A stretch of 64,000 nt of DNA from Gymnorhina tibicen (lineage: Eukaryota; Chordata; Aves; Passeriformes; Artamidae). The translations under genes were made by a program, and so were the position numbers. The DNA lies in the NCBI GenBank assembly GCA_013399875.1, contig VXAZ01004548.1, positions 108,338-172,337 on the forward strand. The letters run 5' to 3'. The notes beneath the pieces are model-generated. The model was not told the origin of the DNA. It was given only the letters and a program-made list of their open reading frames with translations, and made no database searches. Below, piece after piece: positions 35,860-49,244 of this stretch (positions are counted from its first letter, which is position 1; every line of letters begins with the position of its first letter).

Positions 35860-36444
35860 TGACTCTCATGCTTTAACCCCAGATGTCAACTTAGCACCAC
35901 AAAGCCATTCACTCTCTCCTTCTGGCACAGAGGAGAGAATGGGAAGGGTAGAAGTGAGAACACCTGTAGGTTAAGATTAAGGAAGTATAATAGGTAAAGC
36001 AAAAACCACATACATGCAAGCAAAGCAAATCAAGGAATTAATTCACTCCTTCCAGTTGTTCGGTCATCTCCAGGAAATCAGGGCTCTATGTAATGGTCAC
36101 CTGGGAGGACAAATGCCACCACTCCAAATGTCCCTACCTTCCTTCTTCTTCCCCCATCTTTTTATACTGAGCATGACATCGTGTGATACCAAAGGGATAT
36201 CCCTTTGGATGGTTGGGATCAACTGTCCCATCTGCGTCCCTTCCCAAGTTCTTGTGCACCCCTTGTGCCTATTCACTGGTGGGGTGCTGTGAGAAGCAGA
36301 AAAGACCTTGACTCTGTGTAAGCACTGCTCAGCAATCACTAAAACTCGGGTGTGTTATCAACACTGTTCAGCACAAATCCAAAATGTAGCCCCACAAGTG
36401 ACTACTGTGAAGAAAATTAACTCTACCTTGACAAAACCAGCACA
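35860..36444 (+). mobile_element. Solo LTR of an avian endogenous retrovirus (ERVL-like)
   Basis: Landmarks in order: tgactctcatgctttaaccc at the proposed left end; 'aggtaaagcaaaaaccacat'; 'gcaaagcaaatcaaggaatt'; 'atctccaggaaatcagggct'; 'aaatgccaccactccaaatg'; 'tatactgagcatgacatcgt'; 'cttgtgcaccccttgtgcct'; 'ggtggggtgctgtgagaagc'; 'gtaagcactgctcagcaatc'; and 'aagaaaattaactctacctt' ending aaaccagcaca. This follows a very common bird LTR family. TG (35860) and CA (36443-36444) give about 585 bp. No internal retroviral genes remain; no clear target-site duplication. Confidence 0.8.
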
Positions 36445-37832
36445 GTGACTAAAATCATGGCAAGGTCCATAGCCATCAGCAGGAACTACAGAGCATCGAC
36501 TCCAAGGTACTGTGTGCCCTTAGATGATGATCATCAAAGAATATCTGCTTCAAACAGTGGTAACTGGTAATGGGTGATGCCTATTGTCAATCATAGTCAA
36601 GCAGTGCTGTTTTGAAGTTGGAAACTGGACTGAACTATCAGTCATCTAAATATTTCTATCACAGTAAACTGTAATTCCTTAATGATACATATATCTATAT
36701 TCAGTTTCAACGCGTGTCTTGATTCTAATAGATGAACATCAGTATTTGATGCTCCTGCTTTTGTCTTCTTTTATATTCAATTAAGAAAAATAGGCACCTT
36801 TAGGGGAAATTCAGTCTGATCTATCCTAGTTACCTACACAGCTCTATAGATAAATTGTCTTATGGAGTGCATATGTCACTCCACTGAACATAAAAGGCAG
36901 AATTGAATAATTATTTCTTCAATTGCTTTTAATTTACCACTCTACCTTCCAACACATGCAAAAAAATACAGTCTGTAAAAGAACAGAATCTTCTGAGTTT
37001 CAGCTCACTTCTGACTGTTCTGGGGACCCAGAGGTAATAGGTGACATTTAGCTTTTTTTTTTTTTAAAGTCTCTTTTTGTAGAGTCAGATAGACCAACTG
37101 GTGTCCAGCAACTGGCAGAAAAAGTAGGACAGAATTTTTGCCTGGAGGGAATCCAACTTTCTTTGCCTTCTGGCTGCTGGAAGGTCACTACACCTGGCAT
37201 GTGCTCTGCAAATGAACAGCCTCCCTGCTACCACTCTTTTCAACCTGACAATTTGGCTTGAAACCAAATCATCTAGAATGTATCACTAGGAGTCATATGA
37301 CAAAAGTGGTGAACTGATCACTAAGATATACTTTTATGGGAACAGGACAGCAGCAAAGTGAAAAAAAGCTGGGTACGTAAGAGGGCTTTCAGGAAGTTGA
37401 GGAACTTCAGAAAGTAACTTCTGAGAGGATAAACTGAAGGGAGAAAAGTTATGTGAATTATGCAGGAAATGATCAGAAAGTGGGGGCATGAAGAAAAACT
37501 GCTGAAAACACTGACTTTGATATAGAAAAACTAAAATGGAAAAATCGTCCTGAAATATATTTTTCTGTAACTTATTGTATATATGTATTGCTATACTTGG
37601 TCTTCCTTTTGAAATGCAAATATTTTTTCCAAATTTGCAGAGTCATGCTTCTATTAACTCTGCTTTAAAAGTTTAAAGAAAGTCTTTCAACTTCAACTTC
37701 AGTTTATGCTTTCATTAGAACTTTTCCAAATATTTTCTGCTCTATATAGCTGTCACAATGTTTTTAGGAGTAGTAGTACAAGTAACTGCTTAATGAAATG
37801 ATATGGCATCTGTCCAAGCACACAGTTATTCC
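36445..37832. other. Unique sequence, nothing recognised
   Basis: A T-run at 37053-37064. No gene or repeat identified. Confidence 0.5.
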
Positions 37833-37992
37833 AGGAAAGGGGAAGGGGAAGGGGAAGGAGAAGGGAAGGGAGAGGGAGAGGGAGATGGAGAGGGAAGGTT
37901 TGGGAAGGTTTGGGAAGGTTTGGGAAGGTTTGGCAAGGCAAGGCAAGGCAAGGCAAGGCAAGGCAAGGCAAGGAAAGGAAAGGAAAAGAAAG
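37833..37992 (+). repeat. Composite polypurine minisatellite
   Basis: Nearly pure purine over 160 bp and made of successive motifs: ggggaa-type units (37838-37860), gaggga-type units (37869-37890), four exact 10-mers gggaaggttt (37892-37931), eight exact pentamers ggcaa (37932-37971), then ggaaa units to 37992. The early part has four closely spaced G-runs (two-base aa loops), so it could form a G-quadruplex; the purine mirror symmetry also allows triplex. Open frames through it in several frames are artefacts. Confidence 0.95.
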
Positions 37993-38820
37993 ACCACACC
38001 ACCAAAATATCAGTTTCCTTTTTTTTTCCTGATTCATCTGTCACTGTCTATGGCCTGAGTCAAATGCCCTGTAAGTGGATAAGCATCATGTTTCATATTC
38101 TTTCCAGTACATGTTAACATCAGGGTTGTCAAATTGTTTAAAAATGAAACATGGCATCTTAATAAAAACTAAAAGCTGTCGCTTGGAATACAAAATGTGT
38201 TGATGGAAAATAGCCTACAACCATTCAGCGTCTATTTAGCACTAAAGAGTGTATGAAATTTGCTGAGTAAAGTATTTTACTTTGGTAGATATTAATTTGA
38301 CAGAGAATACACTTTCATTGAAAGTTGTTATAAAATACTAAGTTGCCTTTTGTTGAAAAATGTTATAAAATAGTAAGTGCTCTTTTAGCAAACCACTTTA
38401 TCTGAAAAGCTGTTGCCTTCACAGAGTTAATAGTGCATTTTTCCTTTGTGTGTGCTGAATTACCTAATTCAGCTAAATTGCAGCTAAATTAATAAGACTT
38501 TAAATACTGTTTTCCAATCATAAATATTTTAAATCTCAATAGCTGAAAAAATCACTTTATGAAATGTGAATAACTTGATCTAACACAGCTTAAAGTAATC
38601 TGCTTTTATTTGGCTTTAATTATGAAACATCCCAGACCTCTCATCTTCTTGGTGGGATCTGTTGAATGTAGGCTGGATTGAAGAGGCACACACAGGAAGG
38701 ATGACTTTCTGAAACACTGGCACAAATGGCTTCAGAATATGTATTCAATTTATTTTCCTCTTCAGTGAGGACAGATATAAGCACTGACCCTTCAGAGCTG
38801 TCAGTATAAGAGTCCCACCA
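37993..38820. other. AT-rich unique sequence, nothing recognised
   Basis: A short direct repeat (gttgttataaaatactaagt near 38324; atgttataaaatagtaagtg near 38359) only. Confidence 0.5.
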
Positions 38821-39146
38821 GGTCTATCTACACTGCCAAATAATTACTGCACTGCCAAACAATAAAAGACCAGGAATAACTCAAAGGATGAAATTCCTGT
38901 TCATACACCCTCTTTAATTGTTGGCTTTTCCCCTGGCTATGGTTAGGACACAGAGAAATAAAAACACCTCAAGGAAAGAGGTGCACAACTGAGACCAAGG
39001 GGAGGTCAGGGACTGAGAAAAAATATGACATGGCTTGTCTTCACTAGAGCCTCAGCAGGGTCAAGAGAAACCAGCCTGTGAAATCTAGTCTGCAGGCCAG
39101 CTAATAAACTCTAATCTTCTTTTATTTGGCAATGTAGACATAGACT
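38821..39146. mobile_element. MITE-like element with terminal inverted repeats
   Basis: The left end ggtctatctacactgccaaataa (38821-38843, two pieces) is matched on the opposite strand by 39122-39146, whose reverse complement contains ctatgtctacattgccaaataa (pieces). The arms agree except for one substitution and a 2-base indel. The interior is about 280 bp with no open frame. Length, non-coding interior and inverted ends fit a small non-autonomous DNA transposon. The tctacactgc...gcagtgtaga theme also occurs in old amniote DNA transposon families, from memory. No target-site duplication could be fixed, so the exact ends are provisional. Confidence 0.5.
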
Positions 39147-39740
39147 GTCAAAATAAACAGATTTTCTAAGAAATATTTGCAGGAGTATTGATGGCAGGAC
39201 TGCAATTTTGTACAACAATGCACTGTACAATACAGGAAAACAATGCTATTCCAATTAAACAAAAAAAAAGAAAAAAATTAGTGGATAATTGTTGACAACA
39301 TGACAAATCAATTACAGTTGTGCGGGATACAACTGTCTTACCAAATTAAATAAAAATTAATTTTCCCAAAAATAGAGATATAAAAATAAGTGTTTGAAGA
39401 AGGATAGAAAGGAGAAGGAAAATGAAAAGGAAAGGAAAATGCAATGAATATCAAAATGATGAAAATCCAAACTTTTAAGCATGACTTCCCGTAATTTTAG
39501 CAATGAGAAATGAAGAGAGAAAAGTCTTTTAAACTTAGAAACAAGTTTTATATGAAAGTTATTTATTTCCTGGTAAATTTAAAATGCTCTGTAACTACAT
39601 AGATTGGCTTTAAATAAAGTTGATGACCAAATGAAACTGTTGGTTTAATGCATGAGTAGGATCACAAAAATAACATCTTCATTTTCTCTCTGTGATAACA
39701 TATTTTAAAAGGGGAAAAAACTGCTGTGCAACAACAGCCA
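39147..39740. other. AT-rich unique sequence
   Basis: Purine-rich low complexity at 39405-39440 (ggagaaggaaaatgaaaagg). Nothing else. Confidence 0.5.
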
Positions 39741-40496
39741 AAAGAAAAGAGTAAGAAACTCTGTAGACGCCAAGGTCGGTGAAGAAGGGTGGGGAAGAGT
39801 TACTCCAGGCATTGGAGAAGAGATTCCGCTGCAGTTGGTGTTGCAGACCATGGAGAGGCAGCTGTGCCCCTGCAGCCCATGGAAGTTTGTGGTGGAGCAG
39901 GTGGATGCACAAAGGCTGATGTGACACCCCCGGGAAGCCTGTGTTGGAGACGGCTCCTGGTAGGGCCTATGGCTCCTTGGAGAGAGGACCCCATGCTGGA
40001 ATGGATTTACTGGTAGGACTTGTGACCCGACTGGGGACCCACGCTGGAGCAATCTGTTCCTGCAGGACTGCACCCCGTGGAAGGAACCCATGCTGGAGAA
40101 GTTCATGAAGAAATACAGCTTACTTCTGTGAAGGACTTACACTGAAGAAGATCATGGACGACTCTCTCCCATGAGAGGAACCTTACATTGGAACAGAGGA
40201 AGACTGTGAGGAGTGCTCCCCCTGAGGAGGAAGGAGTAGTAGACACAATGTGTCAAACACAAATCCCTTTCCCCATTGCCCTGTCCACCGTGCAGGAAGG
40301 ATGTAGAGAACACAGGAATAAAACTAAGCCCAGGAAGAAGGGAGGGATGGAGGGAAGGTATTTTAAGATTTGATTTTATTTCTCACTACCCTGCGTAGAA
40401 ACCTTCTATTATGATTTTTTCTTCCCTGTCCAGTTGAAGAGGACTGATAGACAGGCTTATTGGGCACCTGGCATCCAGCCAAGATCAACACACCAT
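39741..40496 (+). mobile_element. LTR-like avian interspersed repeat, copy 1
   Basis: Recognised from phrases in order: 'ccaaggtcggtgaagaaggg', 'cctgcagcccatggaagttt', 'gtggagcaggtggatgcaca', 'acttgtgacccgactgggga', 'actgcaccccgtggaaggaa', 'agttcatgaagaaatacagc', 'tgctccccctgaggaggaag', 'ggaagaagggagggatggag', 'tattttaagatttgatttta', then 'gggcacctggcatccagcca'. Internally it repeats a 'gcaccccgtgg..acccatgctggagaag' theme several times, giving pseudo-periodic structure. The segment with the aataaa and the following ~130 bp present in copy 2 is missing around 40395-40425. A 133-codon minus-strand open frame through it is a by-product of its GC-rich composition. Confidence 0.75.
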
Positions 40497-43400
40497 AAAT
40501 GTATTAAATGTTTATCAAATTCACAGCATGTTATAATGTAACAGCTACTGGTGCCATTGAGAACAGCTACTAGCGAATGGGTAATAATTTATCCTTCAAA
40601 CACCAGCTGCTACATTTAACTTTCTTCTGCAATTAATATCTTAATAAAATACCATTGAAGCTATGCTTCAAGTTGTAACCATAATTTGGAATCCTGTTAT
40701 TTTAAGAGGAATGATCAGAATCAAATGTTAAATTAGAACTGAATTTAATAATGTATTTCTCAGCTTTAACATTGTTTATAGTTAAGAAACTTTAGTCTTT
40801 TTATATTGCATGTTTAAGCAAAATTTACCATGAATTCATGATCAGAGACATTTGGCAGTACCCAAATACAACAATAATCAATAATTGTTTATTTAAAATA
40901 ATACTTAAAAAAAAGTATCTAAGAATTGCTCTAATTATTTTTCTAATTTTTAAAATTCAATTAATAATAAAAAATGCAAGCAAATAAATCCACACATATC
41001 CTAATTCTAAATCTAAACTTCAAAATAAGTGTTCTCTTTCCAGATTAGCAAATTACTTTTAGAAATAATTAAGGTTCAAGTCTGATGCTGCTAGTCTCAG
41101 TTGTACTACTTAGATCTAGTGAGGCAATTTTGTTACTTGGAACCACTTTTAGGATAGATACGTAGATGTGTAGATAGGTAACGTATATATACATATATGT
41201 GAATGATATCTTCGTAATCTTTAAAGGGAATTCTGTGCTTGGACCACTAAAAATCACTTTAAATGCTGTCATTTTTTAGGATGTAAATTAATACAAAAAT
41301 CTGTATCTTCTCTTTTCATCTTCGACGATAGCATGAAAGAGCAGGACACTGTACCGAGTCCTGTGTGAGCTCCAGGCAGGATGATTTGTCCACAGAACAA
41401 AGTGTAATTCAAAAATGATAGCTTGCGTCCCTCAAATAGAGTAGCTGTGTTATCATGATGGTAGCACATTTAGTCCTTGCTCTTGTCACGGTGGTGCAGT
41501 GCCACACTGACATGGATTCTACAGGTAGAGTACTCCATGTTCTGAAAGTATTTCAGCCAGTGGTGCTTGATACAGACACACTTTACTTCACTAATCTTAT
41601 TCTGTTTCTCTCTTTCTTTTTGGTGTCCTTGTTGTGCTATCTCACAGTATTGGTAACACTGCTATTATTGACTGTAGAAATAGAAATAAAGACATATGTG
41701 ATGACTTTCAAACACTATACCAATGAGTCATAGAGCCATAACATAATTCTTATTTGTGATATTGGAATTACTTTTTATAGTGATAAATTGTGGAATTAGA
41801 GTAGTTATTTGTGAATTGACTGAATAAATCGGAAATGAAAATTAGGCTAAGTATGTCAAACACATCCTCTTCTTCCATGCAGTGACAAAGAAATTCAGAA
41901 TAACTTTATGGTGAGAAAGAAGTGCAGAATAACTTGCAGTTAATATAATGATGAATAAATGTTGAAAATGTTTTGCCTTTCCTTGTAGGCCTTTTCTAGA
42001 TAAAAATGTAATTAAAAATTAAGAAAGCTTTATCCATATGAGGACTCCAGCATGAGTCATAATGTTATAATGGCCCATTAAAATAATGAAACTTTGGAAC
42101 TAGGACTTCTAGTTCACTAATAATCACTTTTTTTTCTTTTCCCCACTATGCTACAACACAAAATCATGCTCCAATATTGTCCTTGTGTGACTTCTAGCCA
42201 CTAGAAGTTTTGCATCCAGACCAACAGGAGAAAGAAATTGGTTGCCTTTTAAGTCAGTCTCACTATTTTCAACTTATTTTTATATTAAACTATGTACTAT
42301 GAAAAGATTATTAGATTTTTGTTTTGAATAGTGGTACGTTTCCATATATTTCTATATCCCAGTCCTATAGTGGGCCTGGCAAAACTGCTGCAAATAGTAG
42401 GTGACTCTTCTTATGCTTCACCAGTTTCTGTTACCTTCTTTTTTCTTACACAAGCTCACATACAATTTTAAATCTTTAATAAGAGTCTTAATGTGTGATC
42501 TCACCTGCACAATGGAAAGTTAGTACAACTGTGTAAATATCTGGTGCTCTTCTACCCATAGTTTATCATTATTAGGTCCAAAACTAGTCTTACTTCATCT
42601 TTGTCATTTTCTGTTGCTGTAAGCCCTGAATCTGCTCATAAATTGCATCAGCCTAGAGTGTTTCATAATTATTCAGTGACCAAGCAGAGGAGTAAACTGT
42701 CCCATCACCCTGAAGGGGTTGTACAAAGACCAAGACACCATTCCATTTAATATATTATTCTTATATCAAGCAGACTACGTATTGAGAGGAAAAGTAATTA
42801 TTAAAATAAGAATTTTTTCTGAAAATTTCTATTTCAGTTTAAACAAAAAGAACTATATTCTTCAATGACAGTATTTAACGTAAGGGTTATTGAGCTATGG
42901 TGATCTGTGCTGGCCAAAGATTAAGCTACAGTAACTTTCTTTAGGGTGAGAAGGTAGAAGGATTCAAGCTTCCAATTAGGCGGACTGCCAAACAAACAAA
43001 TTTTCAGAGGCAGAAACTAAATAATTACATCTGTCCTTGAAATGTTCTGTGTCATGTTTCCAAACAGGCATCTTTATCCCAGCTGTTCAGGACCAAGGAA
43101 AAGGATTAATGGTAGAAATACCTGCAGATTCTTTAAAAGTATTTTTGCTAACACAGTGTAAAAAAATCTCAGTTAAATCAATAAACTGGTTCAAAAATAG
43201 GTCAAGAGTTACAAACATGAAATATGAGAACAACAACAAAAAAAAAGAGCAAAACAGTTAATTGACCTCCCACTTGTAAGTTCTAGAACTTAACGTGTTC
43301 TACAAGGAAACTATCTTATTGAATAAGGAACCTTCCCTTACACACTGGAAAGTGGAATTGTAGTTGTACTTCAACCTTCAATTATATTTAGACTTTATTT

Positions 43401-46400
43401 CAAACTAACACCTGCAATTGCTAACACCAATATAAAGGTGAAAATAATAGTTTAGCTTTACATTGCTTATTCTTGCATTACCTAGACCTCTTCCTCAGAA
43501 AAAAATTCCTTTAAATCAATAGGTTTTGTTTAAGAAGCTTGATAAACAAAAGATAAGGATCCTAGAATTTAGGCTTTCAGATATAATACAGTTAAGGTGA
43601 CAAAAAATATTCTGTATAACACATTTTTCATTGTTTTTTGACCCTGTGTCTTGAGTACTTCAATATTAGATTGCTTTTCACAGAAACAAGCAGAAATATT
43701 TCAATAGCTGAACTTAATTATATATAAATCATAAGTGTTATTTGTTTAATAGTGATCTGTGCATATTCCAGCACATTTCTGCATTTTGAGTTTCCATTTA
43801 AATTTCATACTTCAAGGGTTACATCTGCAGCTGTTATGTGAGGAATGAACTCTTTTTTCATCAAAGTAGATTTCCACTGGATTAACCTTACACTTTCAAA
43901 ACATACCATTTAACCAGTGCTGCTATTTTCTTTTAATGGAAAAGAGCGAAACTTATGACTGTTGGCTTTGTATAAGCACACAGTACCAACAATAAAGTTT
44001 TCTGCTTACACTGCAAAGTTGTGTAGCCATGGAGAAAAATACAGTAGTATGGAAGATTATATAATTATGAAACAGTGGTACTAATTTTTCAGTTGTCTAT
44101 ATTTAAAATGGAGCAAAGAAAAGTTATTTCTTTCATATGCCACATATATATTTTATAGAATGTAAAAATTGTTTTGGAAAATTATTTCATGGGAAGGATT
44201 TCAGCCCTGGAAGTGAGATGCACCCTCAGAAGAAGCTGAAATAAATGAGCAAGCTGGTTTATATATGGCAAGTATGTGACACAGCAACTTTAACAGAAAC
44301 ACATTCTTTATCATAAGGCCAAATGGCATAGCATAAAATATTATAGGAGAGGGAAAGAAATTGTATTTTTTGGATCTTCTCATTCTAAATAGCATGCATC
44401 AAAATTTAAAGTGAATACAAAAACTTAAAAGAATTATTGCTACATTTAATAATTGGTAGTAAAACATAATTTAATATAATAATAGCTGATTATTTTTAAA
44501 ATAGTTATATATATGTTATGGTTTTATATATCTAAATATATATACTATATATACCTAGTATAATTTTTGTGTTGTTTCAATGATGATGTATTTTGAAATC
44601 AGAAATATGCCGAAAGTGCAATGGGTCTGAGGCTGACAAACTCATGGAAACATGGAGACCTTTTAAGCTTTGCTGCTGGTTGAGCTGATGGTGCGAAAAA
44701 ATTCATATATTGCAAGAACAGGAAGACACCTGCATTCATTCTCCACTCAAACTTAGGCTGTGTTGTGCTTTGGAGTGGTGTCTGTATTGTGTAAAAGAGA
44801 TTATGCCAAAAAATTTCAATCTGTTTTCAATCAGAAGTTGAAGATATACCAGCTCACACAAAATAGATTTATTCTTATAGTAAATCTGGAGAAAATAAAG
44901 ACAACTAATCCTTTGGCCATTTTCTTTGAGAGGTGGTGTCTTAATTTAGATTAAATAACAACAAATAGTCTGTTGTATATTAGATTTTAAAAGCAATTGT
45001 ACTAAGCTGTGAGACTTACACAATTTGTGATCAAGCCTCCCTATTATTTTCTTGCTTTTTTTGCTTGTTCTAAGTTTACATTTCCTCTCACCAAAAAACC
45101 CCTTTTATCAAATCTGCAACTTCATCAGGTGAGTCCCAAGTTCATTACTTGCTAGAGATAAATTGGTAGTTTGAGATTTCCCAGCTGATTTCAGTGCATT
45201 ATTGCTCCTTGCTGTGCTAATAGTAATGAAAGTATTTATAATGTGACTATGATTTTTATTTTGTTCAGTGCACCTTGTTTTTTAACCTTAACTGAAAAAA
45301 GTTTTATGTCAACCTAATTCCACTTCTCAAAGTATTTTAAGTCAACTTTTTACAACTATACATACACATTTTCATTAATTGTCCTTTTTTCTTTGTTTGT
45401 TTTGAACCACATTCTAGCAGCTATATAATCTTATAAGTTCAGAACTTTCTACTCTGGAAAACTCCTCCAGAAAGTTGCTGTATTTTGACTGTAATTTGCC
45501 ATCCTCAACTACTTGCTCATTCCGATGTACAGAGCAGATTCAAACGTATTTACCTTGGCCTCAAGATACTTCTAGTTACAAGGTAACCCATGACAGCTAC
45601 AGATTCACAGAGTATCACTGGGTGATATGACAATGATAACTGCTATCATTCTCTCCCTCCTGACAGACATCCTGTCCCATACTGAATTAAGAGCATCTAT
45701 CTACTTAATTACAAAAAAGTGATTCAACTCTCTGTTCAAGATATTTTCTTTATATATCTATAGTGAAAGTCAAGGGAAATGGATAACATTTTTAATTAAA
45801 AAAACCTCTTTAAAAGCTATATTTCTTCAAAGTGTTTCTTGTACTAACTAGTAGAAATATACAAAAGACAAGATTATAAATAAAGGTGATAGAAAAGAGT
45901 AAACCAACCAAGTATGGAAGGAGAAGTAGAAGAAGTAGAAAGTAACGTGATTATAAGGGATTGCATAGTTACTTCTCTTGTTGAAAGAGTATGATGGCAT
46001 AACAGAGAGGAAATCAGCCTTTGTGGCTTGCCCTGGCTGTTGTGTACTCAATAGTAAAAATTAAGTTGGAGGAAAGGAAACAATGAACTAGCAGGAGATC
46101 AATTTTCAGTCTCTTATATTTTAACTTGGCTCACACACTGGAAGTTACAACCCACAGATAAAGCTATTAAAAATTTCTCAGCTGGAGTAGTTGTATTTAT
46201 TTTTTTTGTCCTACTTTGGGCCCAGGTTCAAAACAAAGGAGGCATATCAGTTTGAACTATAATCTTCATTAAAAATTTTTAATTAGTTTCTCTTATGCTT
46301 AGTTTGGGGGAGAAGAACTGAAAAACATGATGAATAAAGTGTAAATAACTGTTAGTTAATAAACTGTAATAGATAAAGCTCAGTTTGAAATATGGGGTTT

Positions 46401-49244
46401 TTTTACTTTAACACTTTCTCTGCATTGACAAGATGTCGGGAGAACAGTCGTCACAGTCTTCCTTAAGTGTTTGTATTTCTGAGAACGTACTTAATATTAG
46501 ATGATGGATCATATATTAAGAACAAAATCTCTGCCTGGATTCATACATCCAGTCCTTAGCAAATCAACTAAGTATCAATGATAAATTTATTTCAAATGGT
46601 GTAAAAGGTAAATAAAACCATAGTGATGGAAGTAAAGCAAACCTGTACTAGTAACTCTTCATTACTTAGAAACAAAGGGCCAGCTAATAAAAATAATTTT
46701 CCTTACAATTCATAAGCCCAAACAAGAAATGTTTCCGTTGACTTTTAACAAACTCTTCACACAAGCAAGTTTTTTAAAAGTTAAATCTAATTTTAAAAAG
46801 CAGAGTAAGAACCTAAGAAGTAGATTGTCATGGGAAGAACAACAACAAGATTTAGTGAGAAAAAAATGCACTGTTTATCTCAGAAACATTCTAATAACTT
46901 ATTTAATTTTGAAAATCATTAATTAATTTTAAATATGTATTTTCAAAAATTGCCTAAGGTAATAAGGTTAATAACGGTTCAATTTTTCAGAATATTTTTA
47001 AGTTTAATTTTTAAGCACAAATGGGCTTGAATCAATAAAAAAATAGTAAAAAATAATGATAAAATTCTAATAATGATAGCAAAATATCTTTAATAATCTC
47101 TTAAACCATGTGATTTAAATACTCCCACGTCTGTAATTTTTCTTAGAAAAGTCCTGTCAAACAGGAAATTACTATTAACTTAAATTCAAAGCTTGGGAAC
47201 TGAGGTCCAAAAAGCTTTAAGGTATGCCAAGATAGATATAGAAATAGTTGGTGAAACTCAGTTAGTGAATGCTAGTATATCAAATAAGAGTGCCTCTAAT
47301 ATATGTTTGAATATGATAGGCCTTTCTAGCATGTCACAGTTATAGTCACAGCTATAATATTTTGAGACATTAGGTTATTACAAGTGGCCCTATTTTTATG
47401 TAACTGAACCATTCCTATGAGCAGAAGACACAATTTTATTTAAATAAATGCTCAATTTCTTTACTTCAGGAGTAATATTTCGTACCATGTTTGCTTAGAA
47501 ATTTAGATATAGCTTCTATTTCCTGGTATTCTGTACCAGTACAAAGCTTAACACAGGTCTCTCTTTCTGTAACCAAACAGGTTGAGAAAGTCCCTGTGGT
47601 GCAACAATTACTTAGTGTGGGGTCCCTTTACATTCTAGAAAAAGAGGAACATATACTACATGTTCTTGTGAATTTTGATTCATTTACTTCCTGATTTTCA
47701 CCTCTGCAGTGGCTTAAATCATTAAAACATTAGTTGCCTATCCTGCTCTGCAGGGAAACACAATTAGTAACTAATTGGACATGAGACGAAAAAAGGAGAT
47801 TTTCTACCATGCTTCTTCCAAGGTGATATCAGTATTGTTCCATGTTTTGTTGGGGTTTTTTGTTTTCTTTCTTGATACATGAATATTTATCCAATTATTT
47901 GTTCTCTTTGAGCAACATATTTTATTTAGACTGATTTTGAATCTACATAGTTTCATTTTCTACACTAGTCTCCAACTGCTATTGTATAATGCACTAAACA
48001 TCATAGCACTTTCACAGCTGGCAACAAAATCTCTGATCAATTTCAGACACTGAATATATTAGAGATACATTTAGGACATCTAGTTTCTCGCAAATTTAAA
48101 AGAATTTCTCTGGAAATTCATATGTTGATTCTATACATAAATGAAGGATACTTTCTACAAAGATAATGTAGATTATGTTCCTTTCTAATGTATTTAAACT
48201 GCACTTGTTACACCAAGGGAAGAAAAGGCAATTAATTACTTTAACCTCATTATTTCAGTGGGATGATTTCAAAGCCCTTCCCTGCTTAATCCAGAAGAGA
48301 AACTCAATTTGTATTAAAAGAGATTAGTAAAGACCACACCCTACTGGTCACCTGGAGGTTGCTTTCTACCACCTGTCCTAGGAGAAGATAAATTTCTTCC
48401 ATTTTGTATAAATAACTTATTATACATTGAATTAGAAAGAGGTAGACATTATAGGAAGAATTCAGCCTGCTTACTTTTTATCTTGCCAATTTAGGCAAAA
48501 TGGGTTTTTTTTTTTAGGTTTTCTATTATCTGTGGCTTCCTATTCTTTGATGTATATAATATTTTTCAGTCTTGTTAGGCTAAGTTCTCTAGGCACCTAA
48601 TCACATTTTAGTAGATGTGCTCATAAACATTCCTTTTCAAGTCAGTGGATGACTACGAGCAACTCTGATTCAAAGATAAATCAGAACAGGCAAAATTCTA
48701 CTTTAATTCCTGGGACAACTAATCCATTAGTTAAGCTTAAACCATTTCATAAATAAAATATAGTATTCATTTTGGTGTATGAAACTGTCAGAAAACTCAC
48801 TCATATGTAATATCTGAAGTGTTTAAGTACTCCCATATGAAACAGAACTATTACAGCTCCTCTTCCATACATAGGCATTCAAATTCATGATTTCTTGTAT
48901 TAAAGGGTGTTCTATACAAATTATAGAACATATTTGGAGATATTTATTTTTCCATGCTTCCTATTGAGGCAAGGAATGCAACTCAGTACTGTGAGAAAGA
49001 TTCATACCCTTGTGGGCCACACAACACCAAAATTACTGGTTCCTAGAGATAATTGTGGGTTGCATATTTTACTTCAGACAGTGCTGATGGACTGAATGCT
49101 GAGTGGGCAGGTCACTTGGTAAGAAGACATAGAAAAGGCTCACATATTCACTGTTTTCTTCACCTAATCCTCCACTTTATGAAAATCTATTGACCACAGA
49201 AAGCCTAGGTCAAGCCATGGAGCAAATTGCCTAGAATATCCAGA
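40497..49244. other. Long AT-rich unique stretch, nothing firmly recognised
   Basis: TA-rich low complexity at 41160-41205 and 44505-44575; A-rich and T-rich runs elsewhere. Open frames (41455-41733, 43037-43261, 47491-47694 and others) are all under 95 codons, with no domain signature. No CR1 or LTR landmarks were found over about 8.7 kb, the longest such stretch in the window. Confidence 0.5.

Noticed and set aside
36189..36208. 20-bp perfect palindrome ccaaagggatatccctttgg
   Set aside because: It lies inside the solo LTR, whose usual sequence already reads gggatatccctttgg. One or two point changes complete the symmetry, so no special event is needed.
37753..38117. Five overlapping open frames on both strands (72-104 codons)
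   Set aside because: They all cross the stop-poor polypurine array; the peptides are Gly/Glu/Lys/Arg or Pro/Ser/Leu repeats.
39705..40106. 133-codon minus-strand open frame
   Set aside because: It is antisense to the GC-rich LTR-like repeat; its Ser/His/Pro-rich peptide has no motif.
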